Assembly: GCF_011927945.1 (NCBI RefSeq)
Contig: NZ_JAATJM010000001.1
Coordinates: 1,001,501-1,065,500, forward strand
Length of the DNA stretch: 64,000 nt
Direction: 5' to 3'
Source: Brevundimonas alba
Lineage (GTDB): Bacteria; Pseudomonadota; Alphaproteobacteria; Caulobacterales; Caulobacteraceae
Shown here: piece after piece, positions 27,345 to 36,645 of the stretch
Layout of the letters: each line of letters starts with the position of its first letter
Numbering within the stretch: the stretch's first letter is position 1
Notes under the pieces: model-generated
What the model was told of the DNA's origin: nothing
Database searches by the model: none
The model's input: the letters and a program-made list of their open reading frames with translations, nothing else
Translations under genes and position numbers: made by a program

Positions 27345-28268
27345 ATGGTGATCCCCAGTCGCGCCCCCTCCCTGATCGACAAACTGGCCGTGGCCGTGGT
27401 CCACGAGCCCGTGCGCGCGGTGAATTCCTACGCTCCGCTTCCCGCGGGCGCGCGCGAGGAAGCGCTCCGTTTCCTGCTGCAGACCGCCGCCGACGCCGGC
27501 GTCACCCTGGTGGCGACCAAGCCCGAGGGCGACGGCGAGCGCAAACTGGGTCAGGCCTGGCCCTTCCCGTCGCCGTTCCGCGTCACCGTTCGCACCGTGC
27601 CCATCACCGAGGGACTGGACCGGGTCGAGGCCCGCGCCCGCCGTTCGCTAGAGCGGCTCGGTCTGCCCCGCGGCGACACCGTTCTGGTTTCCAGCGCCGG
27701 TGATCTGGCCGGCGCCGAGGGCCGCGCCCTGTGGGACCGGCTCGAAGCGCTCAAGGCCCGCGGCCTCTACCGCCACATCGGCTTCCGCGCGTCGATCGAA
27801 GACGGCCCCGCCCTGCTGGCGCGCCGTTTCCAGCCCGACGTCGTCGAACTGCCGCTGAACCTGCTCGACCAGCGGGCCCAGCACACCGGCGTTCTGGCGG
27901 AGCTGGCCTCCCTCAAGGTCGACGTCCACGCCACCTCCGTCTTCGCCGACGGCCTGCTGTTCATCAGCGGCGAGCCCCTGCCGCCCGAGATGGCGGTCCA
28001 CGCCCACGCCCTGTCGCGCATCCGCCGCCGCCTTGCGGAGGCGCGGATCGATCCGATGCAGGCCACCCTCGCCTACGCCATGAGCCTGCCGGAAGTGTCC
28101 GCCGTCATCGCCAGCGTCGCCTCGGCGGCCGAGCTGCGCGCCGTGGTCGCCGCCGCCAACGCCCCGACGCCCGCGCTCGACTGGGCCGCCCTGCAGCTGG
28201 AGCCGGCGACGGTCGCCGCCGCCGGCTCCAGTCTTCAAGGGAATGGGCGCGTCAGTAGCGCAGCCTGA
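27345..28268 (+). CDS. Aldo/keto reductase-like protein with degenerate active site
   Basis: 307 residues with an AKR-like TIM barrel pattern: EALRFLLQTAADAGVTLVAT, SLERLGLPRGDTVLVSS, GLYRHIGFRASIEDGP, VVELPLNLLDQRAQ, and PMQATLAYAMSLPEVSAVIASVASAAEL near the cofactor end. The usual DTAxxYG block reads VATKPEGDG, so the catalytic Asp and Tyr are missing and enzymatic activity is doubtful. The ATG at 27345 has no clear ribosome-binding site. The 3' end overlaps btuB, read the other way, by 17 bases. Confidence 0.72.
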   Translation: MVIPSRAPSLIDKLAVAVVHEPVRAVNSYAPLPAGAREEALRFLLQTAADAGVTLVATKPEGDGERKLGQAWPFPSPFRVTVRTVPITEGLDRVEARARRSLERLGLPRGDTVLVSSAGDLAGAEGRALWDRLEALKARGLYRHIGFRASIEDGPALLARRFQPDVVELPLNLLDQRAQHTGVLAELASLKVDVHATSVFADGLLFISGEPLPPEMAVHAHALSRIRRRLAEARIDPMQATLAYAMSLPEVSAVIASVASAAELRAVVAAANAPTPALDWAALQLEPATVAAAGSSLQGNGRVSSAA

Positions 28269-30084
28269 TCCCGAGGTAGCCGGACCGCCCCGGCTCTCCG
28301 TATCCCAGCACCTGCTGATAGCGCTCGTCCGCCAGGTTCTCGATCCGCGCCGTCAGCGACACCTGATCCGTCAGGGCCAAGGCGCCGTTCAGATTGGCGG
28401 TGACGAAGGCCTCGCGGACACCACCCGCGTCGTCCTGTTCGCTCTCGCCGCGCACTGTCAGCGCCGCCGACAGACGCTCTCCCGTCCAGCCGAGAGTCGC
28501 TGATCCGGCCTGCTCAGGCACGCGCAGCAGCCGCGCGCCGGTGGTCTCGTCGCGCGCATCGGTCCAGGCCCAGGCGAGGCCCAGGTCGAAACCGCCGCCC
28601 AGCCGCGCCCGGCCCTCCAGCTCGACTCCGTCCGTCGCCGTCTCGGCCACATTGACGTAATAGCTGTCGAAGGTGACGGGATCGAAGACGTAGGTGATCT
28701 GGTCCTCGACCTCGAGCCGGTAGGCGGTCAGCCGCCCCTCGATCCGCCCGTCCGCCGAGGCCCAGCCGACCGCCGCCTCATAGCCTTCCGCCCTCTCGGG
28801 CCGCAGCACCGGGAAGGGCTGGGACGAGAAGCAGAAGTCGCACACCGCCTGGCTGATCGACGGCGCCTTGAATCCCGTCCCGTACGCCGCCGACAAGGTC
28901 ACGCCGCCACCGACGTCGAACGCCGCCGAAACCCGGCCCGTCGTCTTCGAGCCGAAATCGTCCGTCTCGTCGAACCGCAGGGCCCCGGACAGGCTCAGGC
29001 GGCTCGAGGGCTCGATCCGCGCCGTGGCGAAGGCCGAACTCGTGCCGAGGTCCTCGGTCAGGCCCGTCGAGAGGCTGCCCTCCGTCTCCTCCCGCTCGGC
29101 GCCGACCACAAAGGCGACGCCGCCCGCCGCCCCGTCTGCCTGCCAGCGCAGGATCTGCCGGTCCGCCTCGAACGCGGACGAGAAGGCAGAAACCGTCTCG
29201 CGCGCGATGTCCGAGGCCGAGAGGCTGAACTGGTGCGACAGGCCGAACGCATCCAGGCGCAGCCTGCCGAACCCCGACCACTGCTCGCTCTCCTGCGTGT
29301 CGTCGGTATCGGCGAGGACGAAGGCCGGGGCCGGATAGCCGTCCAGATCCGCCTCGCTCTCCGTCCAGCGGATCGAACCGTCCACCGACACGGCCTGGCT
29401 GAAGAGATACCGTCCCCGCGCGCCGGCCGTGGTCGACCTGAACCCGTCAGCTTCGGTATTCCCGTCCGCCTCGTCCGCCGCGGAGATGCCGTCCGTGTCG
29501 AAACGCGAGACCCAGGCGCCGAAACCGTAGCGGTCGGCGGAGACGCCCGCTGCGGCCCGGCCGCGCACCGTGCCGAACGACCCGGCCTCCGCTTCCAGCG
29601 CCACACCGTCGAGGTCGCGGGTGGTGAAGGCGATCACCCCGCCGATCGCGTCCGAGCCCCACAGCGATGACTGCGGCCCCGACAGCACCTCGATCCGCTC
29701 GATGTCCGACAGTTCAAGGCCCGAGAAGTCGAAGGCGCCGTTGACCTCGGCCGGATCGTTGACCGGCACGCCGTCGACCAGCACGAGCGTCTTGCCCGGC
29801 GAGGCGCCCCGCATCCGCACCTGGGCCACGCCGCCGAATGCCCCTGAGCGGACCACGGACAAGCCCGGCACATCGGTCAGTATGTCGGCCGCGAAGACCG
29901 CGCCGCGCTGGTCGATCACGGACCGGTCGATGACGCGGGCTCCGGGCGTGTCGCCGACGATGGCCGCCAGGCGGGTGGCGGTGACCACCACCTCCGGCAA
30001 GGCGTCGGGGTCATCCGGCGTCTGGGCGTGAGCACACACGGGAAGGAACACGGCCGCGGCCGTGGCGAGAAGCAGGGATCGCAT
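28252..30084 (-). CDS. btuB: TonB-dependent cobalamin receptor, BtuB-like
   Basis: 610 residues: signal peptide MRSLLLATAAAVFLPVCAHA, TonB-box region PEVVVTATR, plug domain with VPGLSVVRSGAFGGVAQVRMRG and LVLVDGVPVNDP, and a 22-strand barrel ending in the outer-membrane signature LGIRLRY. The cobalamin riboswitch directly upstream (30229-30420) makes vitamin B12 or a corrinoid the likely ligand. The start at 30084 precedes the signal peptide and has ACGGAG upstream. No other cobalamin genes are near. Confidence 0.92.
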   Translation of the reverse strand: MRSLLLATAAAVFLPVCAHAQTPDDPDALPEVVVTATRLAAIVGDTPGARVIDRSVIDQRGAVFAADILTDVPGLSVVRSGAFGGVAQVRMRGASPGKTLVLVDGVPVNDPAEVNGAFDFSGLELSDIERIEVLSGPQSSLWGSDAIGGVIAFTTRDLDGVALEAEAGSFGTVRGRAAAGVSADRYGFGAWVSRFDTDGISAADEADGNTEADGFRSTTAGARGRYLFSQAVSVDGSIRWTESEADLDGYPAPAFVLADTDDTQESEQWSGFGRLRLDAFGLSHQFSLSASDIARETVSAFSSAFEADRQILRWQADGAAGGVAFVVGAEREETEGSLSTGLTEDLGTSSAFATARIEPSSRLSLSGALRFDETDDFGSKTTGRVSAAFDVGGGVTLSAAYGTGFKAPSISQAVCDFCFSSQPFPVLRPERAEGYEAAVGWASADGRIEGRLTAYRLEVEDQITYVFDPVTFDSYYVNVAETATDGVELEGRARLGGGFDLGLAWAWTDARDETTGARLLRVPEQAGSATLGWTGERLSAALTVRGESEQDDAGGVREAFVTANLNGALALTDQVSLTARIENLADERYQQVLGYGEPGRSGYLGIRLRY

Positions 30085-30146
30085 CAGCGATGTCTCCGTC
30101 GTCCCCGCGCGAGCGCATCGCGGCGACGGGGGAAGGGCGACCGACA

Positions 30147-30166
30147 CATACCCCGTTCGGGGTATG
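30147..30166 (-). promoter_or_regulatory. Hairpin in the riboswitch expression platform
   Basis: CATACCCC and GGGGTATG form a perfect 8-bp stem around a four-base loop, extended by an outer CCGACAC/GTGTCGG pairing. There is no U-run, so control is more likely at translation. Closer to the gene CCGTCG (30129-30124 on the minus strand) can pair with CGACGG, which overlaps the ribosome-binding site CGGAG. Confidence 0.5.
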
Positions 30167-30228
30167 ACGCAGGTGTCGGGTCGCCTCGACGGATCACCGC
30201 GCCTCTGTCTGGTCCCGGACAGCGGACG

Positions 30229-30420
30229 TGCGACGTCGGCGGCCAGGTCTCCTGGCTTGCGGGTCAAAAGCCGCCGTCCACGCCTTCCCGGCGTCCCGAA
30301 TGAACGCCAGTGACGCCGGAGATCGCTCTCCGGACCGGACGACGGCCTCGCCGCCTACAGTTGCGGGCACAGCCGCGGTGTTGGACCGCGTTCCCTTAAC
30401 CGCCTGCGGGGCTTGTCGCA
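30229..30420 (-). ncRNA. Cobalamin (B12) riboswitch
   Basis: On the minus strand the aptamer contains GGGAACGCGG, GCCCGCAACTGTAGGCGG, and the B12 box AAGCCAGGAGACCTGGCC (plus coordinates about 30241-30258). TGCGAC at the 5' end pairs with GTCGCA at the 3' end to close the P1 stem, which sets the limits given. It lies about 145 bases upstream of btuB, so adenosylcobalamin or a relative should repress the receptor gene. Confidence 0.9.
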
Positions 30421-30496
30421 GCGCGGTGAAGCCTGTGCAAGGTCTGGAGACGCCGCTTGAGCCCACCGGCGCATTCCGTCACCTTGCGCCGCTCAG

Positions 30497-33187
30497 ATGA
30501 ACGCCCCCCTCGCCCATCCGCCGAAAGCCGCAGACCTGCCGTCCGCCGAGGGCGTGACGCCGGTGATGGCGCAATTCCTCGCCGCCAAGGCGCAGGCGCC
30601 GGACGCGATCCTGTTCTTCCGCATGGGCGATTTCTACGAGCTGTTCTTCAGGGATGCCGAGATCGCCGCGGCGGCGCTGGGCATCACCCTGACCAAGCGC
30701 GGCAAGCATCAGGGCGAGGACATTCCGATGGCCGGGGTGCCGGTCCATGCGCTGGACGGCTATCTCGCGCGGCTGATCCGGCAGGGCTTCAAGGCGGCGA
30801 TCTGCGAGCAACTGGAGGCCCCGTCCGAGGCGAAGAAGCGCGGCTCCAAGGCCGTCGTGCATCGTGACATCGTCCGCGTCGTCACGCCGGGAACCCTGAC
30901 CGAAGACTCGCTGCTGGATGCGCGCGGCGCCAATCGGCTGGCGGCCGTGGCGATCCGCAAGGGCCGGGCGGCCGTGGCGGTGGTCGAGTTGTCGGCCGGC
31001 TCGGTCGATGTCGTCGCCTGTTCGCTGGAAGACTTGGCCGCGACGCTGGCGTCGTTCCGCCCCTCAGAGGTGCTGGTCCCGGACCGTCTGTTCTCGGACG
31101 AGGCGGCGAAGGCGGCGCTCGACGGCTCGGGCGGCGTGGTCCAGGTCCTGCCCCAGGCGCTGACGGAGCCGGTCGGCGCGCGCGCCCGGGTCGAGCGGCT
31201 CTACGGCGTCGCCTCGCTGGATGGGTACGGCGCCTTTGAGGAGGCGGAAGTCTCGGCGCTGGGACTGATCGCCGCCTATCTGGAGACGACCCAGGCCGGC
31301 AAGATTCCGGCTCTGTCGCCGCCGCGCCGCTCGGGCGACACGGGCTTCCTCGCCATCGATCCGGCGACGCGGCTCAGCCTCGAGATCGACCGCACCCAAC
31401 GCGGCGAGCGAGACGGATCCCTGCTGGCCTGTATCGACCGCACGGTCACCTCCGGGGGCGCGCGGGCCCTGGCAGAACGGATCGCCCGGCCGCTGCGCGA
31501 CACGACCGCCATCAACCACGGCCTCGACGCCGTTGAATGGCTGTTGGAACGCCGCGATCTCCGCCGCGACCTGCGGGACGGGCTGAAGGCCGCGCCCGAC
31601 GTGGCGCGCGCCGTCTCGCGTCTGGCGCTCGGCCGCGGCGGCCCGCGCGATCTGGCGGCGATCCGCACCGGCCTGTCGGTGGCCGAAGGCATCGCCGGCC
31701 TGTTCCCGCCTGAGCGCAACCCGCTGACCGGGCCGCCCGCGCGACTGGCCGCCTGTCTTGAGCGGCTGACGCTGTCGCCGGACACGGGCGGGCTGCTGGT
31801 CGATCTGGCCGAGGGTCTGGTCGCCGAGCCGCCGCATCTCGCCCGCGACGGCGGCTTCGTGAACCCGGCTTTCCGCCCCGAGCTGGACGAAGCCCGCCGC
31901 CTGCGCGACGACAGCCGCCGCGTGGTTGCCGATCTGGAGGCGCGGGCCGTCACCGACTCCGGCGTGCCGTTCAAGATCCGCCACAACGCCGTGCTCGGCT
32001 ATTTCCTCGAGGCCAGCGCCAGGGCCGCCGAGCCATTGCTGCGTCCGACCGGCGACAGCCCCTACATCCACCGCCAGACCCTCGCCAATCAGGTCCGCTT
32101 CACCACCGTCGAACTGTCGGAGCTCGACGCCAAGATCAGTCAGGCGGGCCACCGCGCCCTCGCCATCGAGGGTGACACCTTCGAGGTGTGGCGGCGCACG
32201 GTCCAGTCGCTCGCCCAGCCCCTGCAGGCGGTCGCCGAGGCGCTGGCCGAGCTCGACGCCCACGCCGCCCTGGCGCAGTGGGCCGAGGAGGTCGGGGCGG
32301 TCCGTCCGACCGTCGACGACACCGCCTGTTTCGAGGTCACGGCAGGACGCCATCCGGTGGTCGAGGCGGCGGTCAAGTCCGCGGGCGATCCCTACACTCC
32401 GAACGACTGCCGCTTGGACGGCTCCGGGGCGGGCTGTGCGCGGCTGTCGATCGTCACCGGTCCCAACATGGCCGGCAAGTCGACCTTCCTGCGCCAGAAC
32501 GCCCTGCTGGTGGTGCTGGCCCAGGCCGGCGCCTTCGTGCCCGCCAAATCCATGCGGCTCGGCGTTGTCGATCGCCTGTTCAGCCGCGTCGGCGCCGGAG
32601 ACGACCTCGCGCGCGGCCGCTCCACCTTCATGATGGAGATGGTCGAGACCGCCGCCATCCTGACCCAGGCCACGGACCGCAGCTTCGTGGTGCTGGACGA
32701 GATCGGCCGCGGCACCGCCACCTATGACGGCCTCGCCATCGCCTGGGCCGTGGCCGAGGCCCTGCACGACCGCAACCGCGCCCGCACCCTCTTCGCCACC
32801 CATTATCACGAGCTCGCGGGGCTGGAGACGCGGCTGGCCCACGTCTGCAATCTGTCGATGAAGGCGAAGGAGTGGAACGGCGACCTCGTCTTCCTGCACG
32901 AGGCCGCGCCCGGCGCCGCCGACCGTTCCTATGGGGTGCAGGTGGCCAAGCTGGCGGGTGTCCCCGCGGCGGTGGTCGGCCGCGCCCGCGAGGTTCTGGA
33001 CCGGCTGGAGGGCGAGAAGTCGGCGGCGATCAGCCTCGACGACCTGCCGCTGTTCGCGATCGCCGAGCCACCACCACCGCCCCCGTCGTCCGCCTTGAAG
33101 GACGCGCTCTCGGCCATCGAGCCGGACGAACTGTCGCCGCGCGAGGCGCTGGAAGCCCTCTACCGGCTCAAGGCGATCAAGGCCTAG
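30497..33187 (+). CDS. mutS: DNA mismatch repair protein MutS
   Basis: 896 residues. The mismatch-reading motif is FRMGDFYELFF (Phe46-Glu48). The connector and lever domains follow, and the ATPase has Walker A GPNMAGKSTFLRQ near residue 655, FVVLDEIGRGTATYDG and TLFATHYHELAGLE. A C-terminal helix-turn-helix-like tail ends LSPREALEALYRLKAI, the dimer/tetramer segment. Length is normal. The stop codon overlaps that of the convergent CAP lipoprotein by two bases. Confidence 0.97.
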   Translation: MNAPLAHPPKAADLPSAEGVTPVMAQFLAAKAQAPDAILFFRMGDFYELFFRDAEIAAAALGITLTKRGKHQGEDIPMAGVPVHALDGYLARLIRQGFKAAICEQLEAPSEAKKRGSKAVVHRDIVRVVTPGTLTEDSLLDARGANRLAAVAIRKGRAAVAVVELSAGSVDVVACSLEDLAATLASFRPSEVLVPDRLFSDEAAKAALDGSGGVVQVLPQALTEPVGARARVERLYGVASLDGYGAFEEAEVSALGLIAAYLETTQAGKIPALSPPRRSGDTGFLAIDPATRLSLEIDRTQRGERDGSLLACIDRTVTSGGARALAERIARPLRDTTAINHGLDAVEWLLERRDLRRDLRDGLKAAPDVARAVSRLALGRGGPRDLAAIRTGLSVAEGIAGLFPPERNPLTGPPARLAACLERLTLSPDTGGLLVDLAEGLVAEPPHLARDGGFVNPAFRPELDEARRLRDDSRRVVADLEARAVTDSGVPFKIRHNAVLGYFLEASARAAEPLLRPTGDSPYIHRQTLANQVRFTTVELSELDAKISQAGHRALAIEGDTFEVWRRTVQSLAQPLQAVAEALAELDAHAALAQWAEEVGAVRPTVDDTACFEVTAGRHPVVEAAVKSAGDPYTPNDCRLDGSGAGCARLSIVTGPNMAGKSTFLRQNALLVVLAQAGAFVPAKSMRLGVVDRLFSRVGAGDDLARGRSTFMMEMVETAAILTQATDRSFVVLDEIGRGTATYDGLAIAWAVAEALHDRNRARTLFATHYHELAGLETRLAHVCNLSMKAKEWNGDLVFLHEAAPGAADRSYGVQVAKLAGVPAAVVGRAREVLDRLEGEKSAAISLDDLPLFAIAEPPPPPPSSALKDALSAIEPDELSPREALEALYRLKAIKA

Positions 33188-33828
33188 CTCGCCCGGGCGA
33201 AATCGAGGACGCAGACCCGGCGCCACACCCGGTGCGGGGCGCAGGCCGATCCCACGAGGCCGTAGACCGGATTGAACAGGATGCGGCGGTGACCCCTGTC
33301 CGGCACCCCGTCGTCGACGATCAGCTGCAGGATCACGTCCTCGGCGCGGTCAGGGCCGTAGGCGATGGCCTCACCCGTCGCGGACCAGCGGCCACGGCGG
33401 CGCATGCGGTCCGCGGGACTGGAGCCGTCAGCCCCGGTATGGGCGACGGCTCCGCTGAGGGCCTGATCCGTCGCGTGCTCGCCGGCGGCCTGGTCGAGAC
33501 CCGGGTTGCCTCGCAGAGCCGGAAGCGGCGCCTGCGCCTCGAGGAAGGCGATCGCCTCGTCCACCGCCGCCGTGCCCTCATTGGTGACGATGGCCGTCTC
33601 TCCGGGGCGCTCGATGCGATCTCCCCTGAACAGGGCGCGGAAGGCGCGGACCTTCCGGGCATAGCCGGCGGGATCGGTCCGGGCGGCGTTGAGCTCCTCG
33701 ATGAGGTCGGCGCGATAGACCGCGTCCGGCAGATTAGCGGCGGGAGATACGACTCCCGGTGACGAGGCCACGGCGGGCGCGCAGCCGGCTATCAGGCCGG
33801 CGAGCAGCAGCCCTGTGATCCTGATCAT
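33184..33828 (-). CDS. CAP (SCP/PR1) domain lipoprotein
   Basis: 214 residues. The signal peptide MIRITGLLLAGLIAGC carries a lipobox (Cys16). The mature CAP domain has LIEELNAARTDPAGYARKVR, an alpha-beta core with AGEHATDQALSGAVAHTGADGSSPADRMRRRG, and TGEAIAYG with DDGVPDRGHRRILFNPVYGLVGSACAP, the GHR/N-type CAP signatures. Bacterial CAP proteins are secreted or surface proteins of mostly unknown activity. The start at 33828 follows GGAGGG. The gene is divergent from glnD and overlaps the end of mutS. Confidence 0.87.
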   Translation of the reverse strand: MIRITGLLLAGLIAGCAPAVASSPGVVSPAANLPDAVYRADLIEELNAARTDPAGYARKVRAFRALFRGDRIERPGETAIVTNEGTAAVDEAIAFLEAQAPLPALRGNPGLDQAAGEHATDQALSGAVAHTGADGSSPADRMRRRGRWSATGEAIAYGPDRAEDVILQLIVDDGVPDRGHRRILFNPVYGLVGSACAPHRVWRRVCVLDFARAS

Positions 33829-33894
33829 GCCCGGCCCTCCACAACGTCGTGAGCCACTGTCGCGCAGGCCCGCGCGCCGGTCTATACCGGCGGC

Positions 33895-36636
33895 ATGAGC
33901 GCCCGCAGCCGCCGCCCCGCAGACACCGCAGACGTCCGCGGCGCCGACAGTGACGGCTGGGTCGAGGCGGCGTCGGCTGCCGATCCCCGCGCGGCCGCCA
34001 CGGCGCTTCTCCGTCAGTCGTGGGATGCGGCGAGGGCGCGTGCGGCCCTGCGGCTGGAACACGGCCTCGGCGGTGTCGAGGTGGCGCGGCTCCATGCGGC
34101 CGCGGCGGACGAGATGCTGGTTTCGCTATGGCGGTTCGCGACGGAACGCCTCTACCCCGCCCCCAATCCAACCGAGGCCGAGCGGCTCAGCCTGATCGCG
34201 GTCGGCGGCTACGGACGCGGCGTGCTGGCGCCCTTCTCCGATCTCGACCTGCTGTTCCTGCGGCCGTGGAAGCCGATCCCGCGCACCGAACAGGTGATCG
34301 AGTTCATGCTCTACGTCCTGTGGGATCTGGGCGTGAAGGTCGGCCAGTCGTCCCGCTCCGTCGACGACTGCCTCGCTCTGGCGAAGAGCGACATGACCGT
34401 CCGTACGGCGCTTCTCGAGGCGCGCCCGCTCGCCGGCGACGAAAAGCTGGCGGCCGACTTCATCGCCCGCTTCCGCGCCTTGGTCACCAAGGCCGACCCG
34501 CGCCCCTTCATCGCCGCCAAGCTGGAGGAGCGCGACACGCGGCATCAGAAGGCCGGGGCGGTGCGCTATCGGGTCGAGCCCAACGTCAAGGACGGCAAGG
34601 GCGGGCTGCGCGACCTCAACACCCTGTTCTGGATCGCCCGCTCGCTGGCGCCCGACAGCCCGCTCGGCGCACGGGTCATGGACGATCTGCTGACCCCGCG
34701 TGAGCGCCGCACCTTCGAGGAGGCCTTCGACTTCCTGTGGCGCACCCGGGCCCACCTGCACCTCGTCGCCGGGCGGGCAGAAGAGAAGCTGACCTTCGAC
34801 CTCCAGCCCGAGGTGGCGCGGCGGATGGGCTGGCGCGGACGCGGGGACGAGCCGGCCGTCGAGCGCTTCATGCGCCGCTATTTCATCGTCGCCCGCGACG
34901 TCGGCGCCCTGACCCGCGCCCTGTCCGCCAAGCTGGAGGCGCGGCAGCAGAAGCCGACGCTCAGCCTGTCGCGGCTGATTCCGGGCCGCAAACGCAAGCT
35001 GGGCGTCGAGGGCTTCATCGAGGACAGCGGGCGGCTGTCGGTGACCGGGCCCGAGGTCTTCGTCGCCGCGCCCGAGAAGCTGCTGATGCTGTTCCGATGC
35101 GCCGACGCCCACGATCTGGACCTGCACCCGGACGCCTTCTCGGCGGTCAGTCGGTCGCTGTCGCTGGTCACGCCGTCGCTGCGCCGGGACCCAGAGGCGA
35201 CCCGCGCCTTCCTCGACATACTGGCGCAGGGCCAGCGGCCCTACCGGGTGCTGACGCTGATGAACGAGACGGGGCTGCTGGGGCGCTTTCTTCCGGAATG
35301 GGGGCGGATCGTCGGCCAGACCCAGTTCAACATGTATCACGCCTATACGGTCGACGAGCACACGCTGCAGGCCATCGGCATCATCAACGACATCTGGCGC
35401 GGCAAGCTGAAGGCCGAGCATCCGACCGCGACGGAGATCGTCCACCGCATCGACGACTTCGAGGCCCTGATGTTGGCCATGCTGCTGCACGACGTGGGCA
35501 AGGGCGGCGACCGGGGGCAGTTGGAGGACGGGGCCATTGCCGCCCGCCGCGCCTGCGACCGGCTGGGCCTCGATCCGCGCCGGACCGAGTTCGTGGTCTG
35601 GCTGGTGCGCAACCACCTGGCGCTCAGCGACTACGCCCAGAAGCGCGATGTGTCGGACCCGGAGACGGTGCGCGCCTTCACCGAGCTGGTCGGCGATCCC
35701 GAACGGCTGCGCACCCTGCTGATCCTGACCGTGGCCGACATCCGCGCCGTCGGGCCGGGGGTCTGGAACGGCTGGAAGGGCCAGCTGATCCGCGACCTCT
35801 ATCTACGCACCGAGGCAGCGTTCCGGGGCGAAGATCTCAGCGGCGCCGACCCGCTGGACGACTATCCCGAACTGATGGCCCGCGCCCGCCAGCACGGCGC
35901 GGCGGCCGCGGTTCTGGACATGGCGGCCGATCCCGAGGGCGAGCATCCGGCGGCGCGGGTCGCGGTCGCCGCGACGGACCGCCCCGGCCTGTTCGCTGAT
36001 CTGGCGGAGGCCCTGGCCGCGGCGGGAGCCGACGTCGTCGGCGCGCGGGTGGCGACGGCCGAGGACGGCGCGGCGCTCGATGTGTTCGAACTGCAGGACG
36101 GCGCCGGGGCTCCCTATGGCCAGGCCGAGCCCCGCCGGCTCGACCGCCTGCTCAAGGCGCTGGAAGCCGCCGCCCGAGGGCAGGCGGGAAGCCCCCGTCC
36201 GTCTCCGCCGCCGTTCAATGCCCGGCGCGCCGCCTTCGACGTAAGGCCCACGACCATCGTCGATCTGGAGCACAGCCCCACCGCCGCCGTGGTCGAGGTC
36301 TCGGGCGCCGACCGGCCGGGGCTGCTGGCCGATCTGGCGCGCGTGCTCGCGGGCGCCGGCCTGTCGATCCGCTCGGCCCATATCGCCGGCTTCGGCGAGC
36401 GCGCCGTCGACAGTTTCTACGTGACCGACGCCAAGGGCCGGAAGCCCAGGGCCGGCGCGCCGCTGGACCGGCTTCGCGCCGATCTGGAGGCGGTTCTGGA
36501 CCGCAAGGAGCGGGGCGAGGCCGGCCTCTCGGCGCCGGTGCGGGCCAGCTTGCGCGACGTCTCCGAACTCGGACGGCTGCGGCCCGCGCGGCGCCCCAGA
36601 CCGGACCCCGTATCGCGCGCGCCGGAAGCAGGCTAA
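33895..36636 (+). CDS. glnD: [Protein-PII] uridylyltransferase GlnD
   Basis: 913 residues. The nucleotidyltransferase site is GGYGRGVLAPFSDLDLL (GG at 104-105, DLD at 116-118), followed by the GlnD linker with RYRVEPNVKDGKGGLRDLNTLFWIA. An HD hydrolase domain has MLLHDVGKGGDRG near residue 525, and two ACT domains lie at about 680-760 and 805-885 (VAATDRPGLFADLAEAL, VSGADRPGLLADLARVL). GlnD adds UMP to PII and removes it in response to glutamine. The NtrZ-like gene at 12.2 kb belongs to the same nitrogen theme but is not linked. Confidence 0.96.
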   Translation: MSARSRRPADTADVRGADSDGWVEAASAADPRAAATALLRQSWDAARARAALRLEHGLGGVEVARLHAAAADEMLVSLWRFATERLYPAPNPTEAERLSLIAVGGYGRGVLAPFSDLDLLFLRPWKPIPRTEQVIEFMLYVLWDLGVKVGQSSRSVDDCLALAKSDMTVRTALLEARPLAGDEKLAADFIARFRALVTKADPRPFIAAKLEERDTRHQKAGAVRYRVEPNVKDGKGGLRDLNTLFWIARSLAPDSPLGARVMDDLLTPRERRTFEEAFDFLWRTRAHLHLVAGRAEEKLTFDLQPEVARRMGWRGRGDEPAVERFMRRYFIVARDVGALTRALSAKLEARQQKPTLSLSRLIPGRKRKLGVEGFIEDSGRLSVTGPEVFVAAPEKLLMLFRCADAHDLDLHPDAFSAVSRSLSLVTPSLRRDPEATRAFLDILAQGQRPYRVLTLMNETGLLGRFLPEWGRIVGQTQFNMYHAYTVDEHTLQAIGIINDIWRGKLKAEHPTATEIVHRIDDFEALMLAMLLHDVGKGGDRGQLEDGAIAARRACDRLGLDPRRTEFVVWLVRNHLALSDYAQKRDVSDPETVRAFTELVGDPERLRTLLILTVADIRAVGPGVWNGWKGQLIRDLYLRTEAAFRGEDLSGADPLDDYPELMARARQHGAAAAVLDMAADPEGEHPAARVAVAATDRPGLFADLAEALAAAGADVVGARVATAEDGAALDVFELQDGAGAPYGQAEPRRLDRLLKALEAAARGQAGSPRPSPPPFNARRAAFDVRPTTIVDLEHSPTAAVVEVSGADRPGLLADLARVLAGAGLSIRSAHIAGFGERAVDSFYVTDAKGRKPRAGAPLDRLRADLEAVLDRKERGEAGLSAPVRASLRDVSELGRLRPARRPRPDPVSRAPEAG

Positions 36637-36645
36637 GGCGCGGAT

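Larger units (their letters stand above)
30085..30496. other. 412-bp leader region between btuB and mutS
   Basis: No gene is seen here. It holds the btuB leader with its cobalamin aptamer (30229-30420), a downstream hairpin (30147-30166), and about 75 bases upstream of mutS that must contain both promoters. Confidence 0.7.
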
